DNA of 34,084 nucleotides. Source: CAZTII01 sp964613305 (GTDB taxonomy: Bacteria > Bacillota_I > Bacilli_A > Erysipelotrichales > Erysipelotrichaceae). This document shows, piece by piece, positions 24,549-31,388 of the stretch. Position 1 is the first letter of the stretch. Each line of letters starts with the position of its first letter. The translations under genes and the position numbers were made by a program. The stretch covers positions 1 to 34,084 of the forward strand of contig CAZTII010000016.1 of NCBI GenBank assembly GCA_964613305.1, given 5' to 3'. Below the pieces are notes generated by a model, which did not search any database, was not told the DNA's origin, and was given only the letters and a program-made list of their open reading frames with translations.

Positions 24549-25403
24549 TTATTTTTTTATCATACTTAAAATTCCGATAACTAAAAGTAGTAATCCTACT
24601 AATGATTTATTCTCTAGTTTTTCTTTAAATACGATGTAAGAGAAAGCAATCGTAACTAGAATACTTAGTTTATCAACAACCACAACAACACTAGTTATAC
24701 CTTCTTTTAATGCTTTATAGTAGCACAACCATGATATTCCAGTGGCTAAACCAGATAAGCAAATGAAGAATAATTCTTTTTTGTTCATTGAATTTATTTT
24801 TTTATGTTTTATACGCAAAATAATCAAAGACATTATAAGGACAACAATTGTTCTTATGGCAGTAGCTAAGGTTGAGTCAATTGTCGCTATTCCTATTTTA
24901 GCAAAAATCGTCGTTAAACTAGCAAATACTGCCGATAAAATTGCGTAGAGTAACCACGATTTATTGGTTTCAATAGTGGTGTTTTCAGTTTTGTTGATCA
25001 TTAATAAAATACCAATCGTAACAAGAAGTACACCAAGTATTTTATTGATGGATACGGGTTCTTTTAAGAGAATAAATGATAAAAGAACAGTAATCGCAAT
25101 ACTTAATTTATCGATAGGTACAACTTTGTTAATATTTCCAATTTGAAGTGCACGAAAATAAAATATCCAAGAAAAACCAGTACATAGACCAGATAAAATT
25201 AAGAAAAGCCAAGACTGTAGAGTGATGCTTGAAAGTTGTGGAAACGATCCTACAATCCATACCATTAACCACGAAAAAAGTAGAACGATAACAGTTCGAA
25301 TCGTTGTGGCAACATCAGAATCGGTTTGATGAATACCTAATTTGGCTAAAATAGACGTTAAACCGGCAAAAATAGCTGATGCAAAGGCGTAGAGAAGCCA
25401 CAT
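24549..25403 (-). CDS. EamA-family (DMT superfamily) transporter
   Basis: A 284-aa membrane protein with ten hydrophobic helices arranged as two EamA repeats. The second repeat echoes the first: FAGLTSILAKLGI then FASLTTIFAKIGI, and GLCTGFSWIFYFRALQIG then GLATGISWLCYYKALKEG. The substrate is unknown; DMT proteins often export metabolites or drugs. It follows the 195-aa gene by 16 nt on the same strand, so the two are probably cotranscribed. Confidence 0.93.
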   Translation of the reverse strand: MWLLYAFASAIFAGLTSILAKLGIHQTDSDVATTIRTVIVLLFSWLMVWIVGSFPQLSSITLQSWLFLILSGLCTGFSWIFYFRALQIGNINKVVPIDKLSIAITVLLSFILLKEPVSINKILGVLLVTIGILLMINKTENTTIETNKSWLLYAILSAVFASLTTIFAKIGIATIDSTLATAIRTIVVLIMSLIILRIKHKKINSMNKKELFFICLSGLATGISWLCYYKALKEGITSVVVVVDKLSILVTIAFSYIVFKEKLENKSLVGLLLLVIGILSMIKK

Positions 25404-25419
25404 TGTGATTCCTTCTTTC

Positions 25420-26007
25420 TTATTCCTCTAATTCTTCCGTATTAAAATCGACTATATCTTTAAACAAATCAACCATATTTTCATTGTCCATATAATCATT
25501 TATAAAGTTACAAATGGCTATTGCTTTTTGTTCTTCATTTTTATGATTATATGAAGTAAACAAAGTATTCAACATAGAACGTATCTCTGGCATTATAATA
25601 GATTCTAATAATTTCTCATGTTTAAAGTCAGATTCAGCAAATCTAACCTTCCATTCAATGCTTCCATCTTTACGATAGCCAATATACAATAAATCGACAC
25701 CCTCTTCTTCTGCAATTCTTTTTAACCCTATGGTTGTTTTACATTGTTTTGCTTCTTGATTCTTCTTTTTATTATCTCTACTTAATGAAACACAACAATT
25801 GTTTTCTTCACTATTTTTTTTGCGCGGACCTAACTCACCTCTAAGTATATACAGATTTCCTAGGGCCATCAGCGCATCAGTTTTTTCAATATCAGTGTAT
25901 GATTGTAATAAAGCAAGTCCACTGTAAGGAATCATACCTAATCGTTTACAATGAATTGATTGGAAACTTCCATCTTCTTTTTGAGCTGCGATGATACATG
26001 AATGCAT
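25420..26007 (-). CDS. Protein of unknown function, phage/plasmid-like N-terminus
   Basis: A 195-aa cytosolic protein. The N-terminal pattern 'AAQKEDGSFQSIHCKRLGMIPYSGLALLQSYTDIEKTDALMALGNL' is longer than can be shown in one motif; its key parts are GSFQSIHCKRLG and DALMALGNLYILR. These recall small proteins often found on phages and plasmids (the '...VYCHWDGY...LL..HY....K...LI.LGDLS.L' type). The middle is charged and repeat-free; the C-terminal half is helical and acidic. AGGAGG lies before the ATG. Its job beside an EamA transporter is unclear. Confidence 0.6.
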   Translation of the reverse strand: MHSCIIAAQKEDGSFQSIHCKRLGMIPYSGLALLQSYTDIEKTDALMALGNLYILRGELGPRKKNSEENNCCVSLSRDNKKKNQEAKQCKTTIGLKRIAEEEGVDLLYIGYRKDGSIEWKVRFAESDFKHEKLLESIIMPEIRSMLNTLFTSYNHKNEEQKAIAICNFINDYMDNENMVDLFKDIVDFNTEELEE

Positions 26008-26026
26008 TATGAAATCCTCCTTTTGT

Positions 26027-26038
26027 TGATAATTATCA
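26027..26038. promoter_or_regulatory. Palindrome upstream of the 195-aa gene
   Basis: TGATAATTATCA is a perfect 12-bp palindrome about 20 bp before the start codon, next to a TGATATGAT extended -10-like element on the minus strand. It could be an operator; the binding protein is unknown. Confidence 0.35.
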
Positions 26039-26058
26039 TATCATACTTGTTCTTGCTA

Positions 26059-26418
26059 TTAACAATCAATTATGAATAATTTTTTTACAACAACAAAAGC
26101 AATATCAACACTAGATAGAATGATTTCACTATAGTTACTATTAAAATTATTTTCTTTCAGGAAACTACAATAACTGTTAAAATTCCAAAAGTTATTTACT
26201 GTAAAGCCAACAATTGAAAGTAATCGCTGTATCATCTTATTCTCTTTGTTCCAAATAAAGGTTGGCGTAATGAATAAACCATCATCTTTTAAAACGCGAT
26301 GAATTTCTAAGAGTATTTGTTTTGGATCATCGACAATGTGCAATGTATTAGCAATGATAACACAATCAAAACAATGATCAGAGAAACTTGGAAATGATAA
26401 TATATATTTAACATGGGA
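26059..26418 (-). pseudogene. SAM-dependent methyltransferase, 5'-truncated
   Basis: C-terminal remnant of a class I (UbiE/Methyltransf_11-like) methyltransferase. In frame, the conserved end of the fold reads SDHCFDCVIIANTLHIVDDP, then ILLEIHRVLKDDGLFITPTF. The N-terminal SAM-binding GxGxG half is absent. Reading upstream, the frame meets a stop near 26420, exactly where the promoter of the divergent toxin-antitoxin module begins. No credible start codon and ribosome site remain (the frame's own start is a TTG inside the domain). The toxin-antitoxin module probably arrived or recombined here and removed the 5' end. Confidence 0.75.
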
Positions 26419-26419
26419 T

Positions 26420-26434
26420 AATTATGGTATAATT
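26420..26434 (+). promoter_or_regulatory. Toxin-antitoxin promoter with overlapping dyad
   Basis: AATTAT, GGT and ATAATT (26420-26434) form an inverted repeat containing the -10 TATAAT (26428-26433), preceded by TGG as an extended -10. A good -35 is missing. A dyad over the -10 suits autorepression by the antitoxin. Confidence 0.55.
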
Positions 26435-26457
26435 TTTGTGAGGAAGGAGTTGAAAGA

Positions 26458-26718
26458 ATGGTACGTATTATTCCAATTAAAGATTTAAAAGATACAACGG
26501 CCATCTCTAATCTTTGTAAAGAAGTGCAGGAACCTATTTACATTTCAAAGAACGGGTATGGTGATATGGTGATTATGAGCATGAAAGTCTATGAGGATAC
26601 AATGGGGATGCTTGATGTTTATCAAAAGCTTGCTGATGCTGAAAAAGATGTGGAAGAAGGTAAACTTATTGATGGACGTGATGCGCTTAATGAACTGAGA
26701 AAAAAGTATAATGTATAA
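26458..26718 (+). CDS. Type II antitoxin, Phd/YefM family
   Basis: An 86-aa antitoxin. The N-terminal DNA-binding fold shows VRIIPIKDLKDTTAISNLCKEVQEP, followed by IYISKNGYGDMVIMSMKVYE, the usual Phd/YefM pattern. The C-terminal helices (EKDVEEGKLIDGRDALNELR) would wrap the toxin. AGGAAGGAG precedes the ATG. It overlaps the toxin gene by 8 bp and is expected to repress its own promoter. Labile antitoxin degradation is family knowledge, not visible here. Confidence 0.93.
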   Translation: MVRIIPIKDLKDTTAISNLCKEVQEPIYISKNGYGDMVIMSMKVYEDTMGMLDVYQKLADAEKDVEEGKLIDGRDALNELRKKYNV

Positions 26719-27019
26719 AATAAGTTTAACAGCACAAGCCAATGAGGATTTAGAACAGATTATTTTTTATATTGCTCGTTCTCTTGATAATCCTGAGGCG
26801 GCTGCTACTTTTATGGGAAAGGTTATCGATTGCTATAGTCAGCTTGAAAGAAATCCTTTAATCTATCAATTATGTAGTAACGGCCAACTGACAAAGTTTA
26901 TTTATCGCAAAGTTGTTATTGGCAAATATATTATGGTATATCGTATAGCGGAAAATAGTAAAATGGTGTATGTTCTTCGGTTTTTCTATGGAGCAAAAAA
27001 CTATGAAAAGTTTATCTAA
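26711..27019 (+). CDS. Type II toxin, RelE/ParE family
   Basis: A 102-aa toxin with the RelE/ParE fold: ISLTAQANEDLEQIIFYIARSL at the N-terminus, then NPEAAATFMGKVIDCYSQLERNP, and a basic beta-sheet end with RKVVIGKYIMVYRI and VYVLRFFYGAKNYEKFI. RelE-type members cleave mRNA at ribosomes, while ParE-type members poison gyrase. The sequence alone does not decide; the C-terminal layout leans to ParE or the YoeB/RelE-like mixed clade. It is translationally coupled to the Phd-like antitoxin. A hairpin terminator follows 20 nt after the stop. Confidence 0.92.
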   Translation: MYKISLTAQANEDLEQIIFYIARSLDNPEAAATFMGKVIDCYSQLERNPLIYQLCSNGQLTKFIYRKVVIGKYIMVYRIAENSKMVYVLRFFYGAKNYEKFI

Positions 27020-27039
27020 TATTGCCGTAGTTTATATAC

Positions 27040-27055
27040 ATGAGCATAAGCTCAT
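27040..27055 (+). terminator. Probable terminator of the toxin-antitoxin operon
   Basis: ATGAGC, ATAA and GCTCAT form a perfect 6-bp hairpin followed by a T-rich stretch, 20 nt after the toxin stop. Confidence 0.55.
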
Positions 27056-27120
27056 TTAATAATTTATTCCAAAGTAACAATAGGTTATGCAGTTTTATGA
27101 ACTTTAGTTATATGATTTAA

Positions 27121-27175
27121 AAAGAGCAGTTACAACCTATTAGAAGGTGTATCTGCTCTTTAAATTTATTTTATT
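27121..27175 (+). terminator. Second hairpin with T-rich tail
   Basis: AAAGAGCAG (27121-27129) and CTGCTCTTT (27153-27161) form a 9-bp stem with a 23-nt partly paired loop, then an A/T-rich tail. It may be a back-up terminator. It marks the boundary between A+T-rich host-like DNA and the more GC-rich block that follows. Confidence 0.5.
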
Positions 27176-27346
27176 GGTGGAAAGGGATATTTTATCGCTC
27201 AGACAATCCCCTCGCAAGAGTCGAAATGTGCCTTGAGGGAAACTTTTGCCATATCAGCGGCATTATAAATGGCACAAAGAGAAACTGAGAATAAGGCTAT
27301 TCTTGATTGGATTGAGACACTTACAGGGAAGAAGTTGAGCGCATAA
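27171..27346 (+). pseudogene. Degenerate gene fragment in GC-richer DNA
   Basis: No intact gene lies between the toxin and the ORF6N gene. One plus-strand frame reads WKGIFYRSDNPLARVEM, then CLEGNFCHISGIINGTKR, and then stops. The frame shifted by one base continues with ETENKAILDWIETLTGKKLSA and a stop. Joined by removing one base, these give a protein-like C-terminus. No start codon or ribosome site is present, and I do not recognise the family. The base composition differs from the flanks, suggesting a remnant of transferred DNA. Confidence 0.35.
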
Positions 27347-27388
27347 TGGCTGTTGCCCGTTTGAAATGATGGCGTTATCTTAAAAGTC

Positions 27389-27403
27389 TATCGTCATAAA
27401 TAC
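27389..27403 (+). repeat. Left copy of a 15-bp inverted repeat around the ORF6N gene
   Basis: TATCGTCATAAATAC is the exact reverse complement of 28516-28530. Both copies have TA at their outer edge. Similarity continues inward imperfectly for a few bases. Confidence 0.7.
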
Positions 27404-27441
27404 AGTCAATTATTTTCTCTTGATAACAAATGATATATTCG

Positions 27442-27485
27442 CCAATTATCGGTTTATAAGTATCTCACTCAACCCTGATAATTGG
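27442..27485. repeat. Hairpin-forming inverted repeat downstream of the ORF6N gene
   Basis: CCAATTATC (27442-27450) and GATAATTGG (27477-27485) are perfect 9-bp arms around a 26-nt centre. The repeat lies between the ORF6N stop and the left 15-bp repeat. It could stabilise the transcript end; no T tract follows on the minus strand. Confidence 0.4.
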
Positions 27486-27539
27486 TGAAGCACAAAAAAC
27501 CAAATATTCTTTGCTCGACACCATGATTTGTCTATTCGC

Positions 27540-28466
27540 TCACAATCTGGCTAAAATATCCTTAACCATATGGTTATCTTGCAATAGAGATATAGCAAAG
27601 CTCTTTTTCCCGGCATCTTTCAGCGAAGCTCCAATATGATATGCAGTAATTCCATCTAAAATCAAAAACCGGTCATGGAATTTAACAGTAGTTGCCACTT
27701 TCAATGTCGGATACTGAGAGTTGAATTTGGCGACATCCCCTTGAGATAAAAGAAGCTTTGGAAAAGTATAGAGTCTCACATTTACACCCAGTTTTTTCTT
27801 ACGGAGAATATTTAATGTATCTGTATCCACATAACCGTCTATCAATATTATCTCACTGTTTGCCTTACTGATGATGTCTACCAACAGACTGAATGCATCA
27901 TATATTTGTCCATCAAAGAATACCCTTTGTGCCGGCTCATTGCCCCGGTCAATATACTCAAATACACGCTTGAATTTTTCATCTGTAGACTTTTGAAGTT
28001 CAAGTTGTTTTAGTTCTACGGCACTAATCCGCTCAAACATGAGGGCGTTATTGGCTATGAATCGGCGCATTTCAATAAAAGTTCGAATAATTCCAATACT
28101 TACAGTAATGGCTGTTTCACTGCGGAGAACACTTGACAACATCGAAATGCCATGTTCGCTATAGACAAAGGGAAGCGTTCTCCTTCCTCCATGAGTCACA
28201 TCATACCGCTCTAAACTTGAAATGCCAAATTGGCATTTCAAGTTTTCGAATTCCTCCGCTGTCAGCTGAAACATGAAATCGGCAGGAAATCTACGATTAT
28301 TACGCTTTACGGCTCGATTTAATGCACCAGTTTCCACTTGATATAACTCAGCCAAATCGCTATCAAGCATAACCTGTGTATTTCTCACGGTATATATCAA
28401 ATCTGAAATACGCCTGTTTTCAGGTACTGTAATAGCGGTTTCATATTTTACATCATCATTACCCAT
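27540..28466 (-). CDS. ORF6N-domain protein with C-terminal PLD-like domain
   Basis: A 308-aa protein from the ATG at 28466 (GGGAGG site). Residues 18-105 form an ORF6N DNA-binding domain (RRISDLIYTVRNTQVMLDSD, then NRRFPADFMFQL, then YSEHGISMLSSVL). A helical linker follows. The C-terminal part (about 180-308) looks like one phospholipase D-type half-domain: IILIDGYVD, then KFHDRFLILDG with His264 and Arg266, then HIGASLKDAGKK. The usual HxK lysine is Arg here, so catalysis is uncertain. Such genes are common on mobile DNA in Bacteroidota and Bacillota. Its base composition is richer in G+C than its neighbours, and 15-bp inverted repeats flank it. Confidence 0.87.
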   Translation of the reverse strand: MGNDDVKYETAITVPENRRISDLIYTVRNTQVMLDSDLAELYQVETGALNRAVKRNNRRFPADFMFQLTAEEFENLKCQFGISSLERYDVTHGGRRTLPFVYSEHGISMLSSVLRSETAITVSIGIIRTFIEMRRFIANNALMFERISAVELKQLELQKSTDEKFKRVFEYIDRGNEPAQRVFFDGQIYDAFSLLVDIISKANSEIILIDGYVDTDTLNILRKKKLGVNVRLYTFPKLLLSQGDVAKFNSQYPTLKVATTVKFHDRFLILDGITAYHIGASLKDAGKKSFAISLLQDNHMVKDILARL

Positions 28467-28515
28467 AAGCAATCTCCCTCCCTAATAAAAATAAATAGAT
28501 ATGGCTAATTTTACC

Positions 28516-28530
28516 GTATTTATGACGATA
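28516..28530 (-). repeat. Right copy of the 15-bp inverted repeat around the ORF6N gene
   Basis: GTATTTATGACGATA on the plus strand, the exact reverse complement of 27389-27403. The unit bounded by both copies is 1142 bp and holds only the ORF6N gene. Confidence 0.7.
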
Positions 28531-28544
28531 ATGCTCTATAAATA

Positions 28545-28580
28545 ATTAAAGCCCACGCTAAATATTTTTAGCGCGAGCTT
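28545..28580 (-). terminator. Terminator of the tRNA-Ala gene
   Basis: On the minus strand a 14-bp stem (arms 28580-28567 and 28562-28549, two G-U pairs) with a 4-nt loop is followed by a short T-rich stretch, 10 nt after the tRNA 3' end. Confidence 0.7.
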
Positions 28581-28590
28581 GACATACTGA

Positions 28591-28666
28591 TGGTGGAGCC
28601 AAGGGGGATCGAACCCCTGACCTCTACGCTGCCAGCGTAGCGCTCTCCCAGCTGAGCTATGACCCC
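28591..28666 (-). tRNA. tRNA-Ala (anticodon GGC)
   Basis: A 76-nt cloverleaf read on the minus strand from GGGGTCA to an encoded CCA end. The acceptor stem pairs GGGGTCA with TGGCTCC and contains the G3-U70 pair that identifies alanine tRNA. The anticodon stem CTACG/CGTAG encloses CTGGCAG, giving anticodon GGC. The T arm has GGTTCGATCCC. It lies between a GH1 gene and the ORF6N block. Confidence 0.97.
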
Positions 28667-28676
28667 AAGTAGTGAT

Positions 28677-28705
28677 ACTTTATCATAGTATCACTATTAA
28701 TTCAA
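28677..28705 (-). promoter_or_regulatory. Candidate tRNA-Ala promoter
   Basis: TTGAAT (28705-28700), a 17-nt spacer and TAAAGT (28682-28677) on the minus strand would start transcription a few bases before the tRNA. It overlaps a 9-bp inverted repeat (28671-28695). The match is moderate; readthrough from the GH1 gene is the alternative. Confidence 0.4.
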
Positions 28706-30168
28706 GACTCGTTGCTTAAGTCGTTGCCGTTAGAAGCGATGACTTTTTTGTACCAATAAAATGATTTTTTTCGTGTTCGATTGTATGTTCCATTGCCTTC
28801 ATCATCTAAATCGACATAGATAAAACCATATCGTTTACTCATTTGACAGGTGGACATACTGACCATATCAATACAACCCCATGGGGTATAACCAATGACA
28901 TCAACACCTTCTTCAATGGCTTTAGCAATTGCTTGAATGTGATCTTGGAAGTATTGAATACGATAGTCATCAATAATTGAGCCATCTTGTTGAACGATAT
29001 CTTTATTGCCTAATCCATTTTCTACAATAAACAGTGGTTTTTGGTAGCGATCGTATAAGTCAATTAAGGAATAACAAAGACCTAATGGATCAATTTGCCA
29101 ATTCCATTCAGTGATACTAAGGTATGGATTTTTAATACCGGTTGTTAAATTACCATTCACCTTTTCATGTTTGTCGGCATCAATCGATGTGACCATGGTC
29201 ATATAATAACTAAATGAAACAAAATCAACCGTATTGTTTTTAATAATGGCTACGTCAATTTCTTCCATATGGATGTTGATATTTTTTCTTTTCCAATAAT
29301 TAAGGATGTGTTGCGGATATTCACCTCTTACCTGTACATCACTATAAAAATAATTTTCTCGATTTACTTTTAGTGCTAAATACATATTTTCCGGATGACA
29401 GTTTAAAGGATACGTTAATGTTCTCGTTAACATGCATCCCATTGTTGCCGTAGGTATAATTTCTTTCATTAATTTGGTTGTTAATGCACTGGCAAGAAAT
29501 TGATGATGTAGTGCTTGATAAATGGCTTCTTCTTGTTTGTCTTTATCAATGCGATCTGTGACCATTCCTAATGTGGTAAATGGATGTCTAAATGCTGAAT
29601 CAATTTCATTGAAGGTGAGCCAATACTTTACAAGATGTTTATAGCGATGAAAACATGTTGAGGCAAACGTAGTAAAATAATCAACAAGCTCTCTACTGTA
29701 CCATCCATTATACTTGTTTGTTAAGTACAATGGATTTTCATAATGATGAAGAGTAACTAGTGGTTCGATGTTTCTTTTTTTCATTTCGTTAAATACATTC
29801 TCATAGAACAATAAACCTTCTTCGTTTGCTTCTTTTTCGATTCCATTAGGATAAATTCTTGTCCAAGCGATGGAAATTCTAAGAACTTTAAATCCCATCT
29901 CTTGAAATAAATCTAAATCTTCTTTGTAACGATGATAAAAATCAATTCCGTGTCGCTTTGGATACATGGTTGTATCTTGACTTAACATTGCTTGTTGAAT
30001 GTCTTCATCACTTATTCCGTGTTGTTTTTGATAATCTTTTGGGTCAACGTTTGGTTTATACGTTGAAACATCGGCTACAGAAAGTCCTTTGCCGTATAAA
30101 TTCCAAGCTCCTTCACATTGGTTGGCAGCTAAAGCTCCTCCCCATAAAAACGTTTTTGGAAATGTCAT
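28702..30168 (-). CDS. GH1 glycosidase, probable 6-phospho-beta-glucosidase
   Basis: A 488-aa family 1 glycoside hydrolase. FLWGGALAANQCEGAW is the N-terminal signature, LTFNEID carries the acid/base Glu, and FIVENGLGNKD carries the nucleophile Glu. The C-terminal segment SMSTCQMSKRYGFIYVDLDD has the Ser, Lys and Tyr pattern that binds a 6-phosphate, so PTS-imported cellobiose- or salicin-type phosphosugars are the likely substrates. No PTS genes are in the window; the divergent operon encodes an ABC importer instead. AGGAGG precedes the ATG at 30168. Confidence 0.93.
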   Translation of the reverse strand: MTFPKTFLWGGALAANQCEGAWNLYGKGLSVADVSTYKPNVDPKDYQKQHGISDEDIQQAMLSQDTTMYPKRHGIDFYHRYKEDLDLFQEMGFKVLRISIAWTRIYPNGIEKEANEEGLLFYENVFNEMKKRNIEPLVTLHHYENPLYLTNKYNGWYSRELVDYFTTFASTCFHRYKHLVKYWLTFNEIDSAFRHPFTTLGMVTDRIDKDKQEEAIYQALHHQFLASALTTKLMKEIIPTATMGCMLTRTLTYPLNCHPENMYLALKVNRENYFYSDVQVRGEYPQHILNYWKRKNINIHMEEIDVAIIKNNTVDFVSFSYYMTMVTSIDADKHEKVNGNLTTGIKNPYLSITEWNWQIDPLGLCYSLIDLYDRYQKPLFIVENGLGNKDIVQQDGSIIDDYRIQYFQDHIQAIAKAIEEGVDVIGYTPWGCIDMVSMSTCQMSKRYGFIYVDLDDEGNGTYNRTRKKSFYWYKKVIASNGNDLSNES

Positions 30169-30192
30169 AAGTTTTCCTCCTGTATTAACTAT

Positions 30193-30240
30193 AGAATCAT
30201 TTTTTCATTAATTTTACCAAAATTTTAAAAAAAAGATTCT
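30193..30240. promoter_or_regulatory. Nested inverted repeats between the GH1 gene and the ABC operon
   Basis: Outer arms AGAATC (30193-30198) and GATTCT (30235-30240), extended by T and A runs, enclose a perfect AATTTT-ACC-AAAATT dyad (30210-30224). The 170-bp intergenic region holds no other strong element; on the GH1 side TATAGT (minus strand) is a possible -10. A shared operator for the two divergent units is possible. Confidence 0.35.
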
Positions 30241-30338
30241 TTGTTAACTTTTAACGATTTTAATTTACCGTAACTTATGGTCGTCTTTATGTCTATTTAA
30301 CACATTGTTGATAGACTGTGAAAGCAAAGGGGTACTGT

Positions 30339-31388
30339 ATGGATAAAATAAAACTTATTAACATAAAGAAGGCTTATGGGACAAATGTTGTTATAGAAAA
30401 CTGTAATTTAGATATTAAAGATGGTAGTTTTACGGTATTACTTGGTCCAAGTGGCTGTGGAAAATCAACAACTTTACGTATGATTGCTGGTCTTGAAAAA
30501 GAGAGTGGTGGCGAAATACGAATTGATGGTGTGAATGTGTGTGATTTAGAACCAGGTGATCGTAATATTGCGATGGTATTTCAAAACTACGCATTATATC
30601 CAACCATGAATGTTAAAGAAAATATTGAATTTGGTCTTAAAAATAGCAAAGTTGAAAAACAAGAAAGAGAACGTCGAATTTCTGAAATTTCAAAACTTGT
30701 TGGGTTAGAACAATATTTAACCCGTAAACCATCACAATTATCTGGTGGACAACGTCAACGTGTTGCTTTAGCACGCGCTATTGTTAAAAATCCTTCGGTG
30801 TTTTTAATGGATGAACCTTTAAGTAACTTAGACGCAAAACTTAGAAATCAAATTCGTGGTGATTTGATTGAATTATACAATAAGTTAAAAACAACCTTTG
30901 TTTATGTAACTCATGATCAAGTAGAAGCGATGAGTATGGCGACGGATATTGTTTTAATGCATGATGGTAAAATTATGCAACAAGGATCACCAAATGAAAT
31001 TTATAATAATCCTGCCAATGTATTCTGTGCTCGCTTTATCGGTTCTCCACCAATGAACATTATTGTAAATGGTCCGGAAATGAAAGAAAAATATCCTTCA
31101 TTAAATAACGATAAAATTGGTTATATTGGCTTTAGACCAGAAAAAGCATTTATTGCGCAAGATGATTGTACGTTGGATGGTAGTTTACATTTTAGAGGTA
31201 CACTCTTAACAAAAGAGATGTTAGGTGATTTAACACTATATAAAGTAGATATTAAAGTAGGAATTGTGTATGTGAAGAGTTTCTATGAAGCTTCCATCGT
31301 CTATGGAGAAGTATCAATTAATGTGCCAATGGCGGCTTGTTTCTACTTTGATCAAAATGAACAACGATTGAGAGAAGTGTATGAGTAA
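30339..31388 (+). CDS. ABC transporter ATPase, MalK/UgpC/MsmX-type
   Basis: A 349-aa ATPase that energises a carbohydrate-type importer. Walker A is GPSGCGKST, the Q loop is in VFQNYALYP, the signature is LSGGQRQRVALARA, and Walker B is FLMDEPLSNLDAKLR, followed by a VTHDQVEAMSMATD switch. The C-terminal OB/TOBE-like domain (GYIGFRPEKAF) is typical of the MalK branch. The frame opens at 30318, but AAGGGG before 30339 supports that ATG. It overlaps the first permease by 8 bp. No substrate-binding protein is seen in the window. Confidence 0.94.
   Translation: MDKIKLINIKKAYGTNVVIENCNLDIKDGSFTVLLGPSGCGKSTTLRMIAGLEKESGGEIRIDGVNVCDLEPGDRNIAMVFQNYALYPTMNVKENIEFGLKNSKVEKQERERRISEISKLVGLEQYLTRKPSQLSGGQRQRVALARAIVKNPSVFLMDEPLSNLDAKLRNQIRGDLIELYNKLKTTFVYVTHDQVEAMSMATDIVLMHDGKIMQQGSPNEIYNNPANVFCARFIGSPPMNIIVNGPEMKEKYPSLNNDKIGYIGFRPEKAFIAQDDCTLDGSLHFRGTLLTKEMLGDLTLYKVDIKVGIVYVKSFYEASIVYGEVSINVPMAACFYFDQNEQRLREVYE

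Noticed and set aside
27175..27182. Possible attachment-site copy of the tRNA-Ala 3' end (TGGTGGA)
   Set aside because: Only seven bases match exactly and no integrase gene is present, so integration at the tRNA cannot be claimed.
27220..27352. Minus-strand frame through the degenerate segment
   Set aside because: It lacks a start and a ribosome site. The plus-strand frames look slightly more protein-like, but neither is secure.
28671..28695. Nine-bp hairpin between the GH1 gene and tRNA-Ala as a terminator
   Set aside because: No T tract follows on the minus strand; it overlaps a candidate tRNA promoter instead.
30300..30338. CcpA (cre) site before the ABC operon
   Set aside because: TGTGAAAGCAAAGG shares only half of the cre pattern and is not palindromic.
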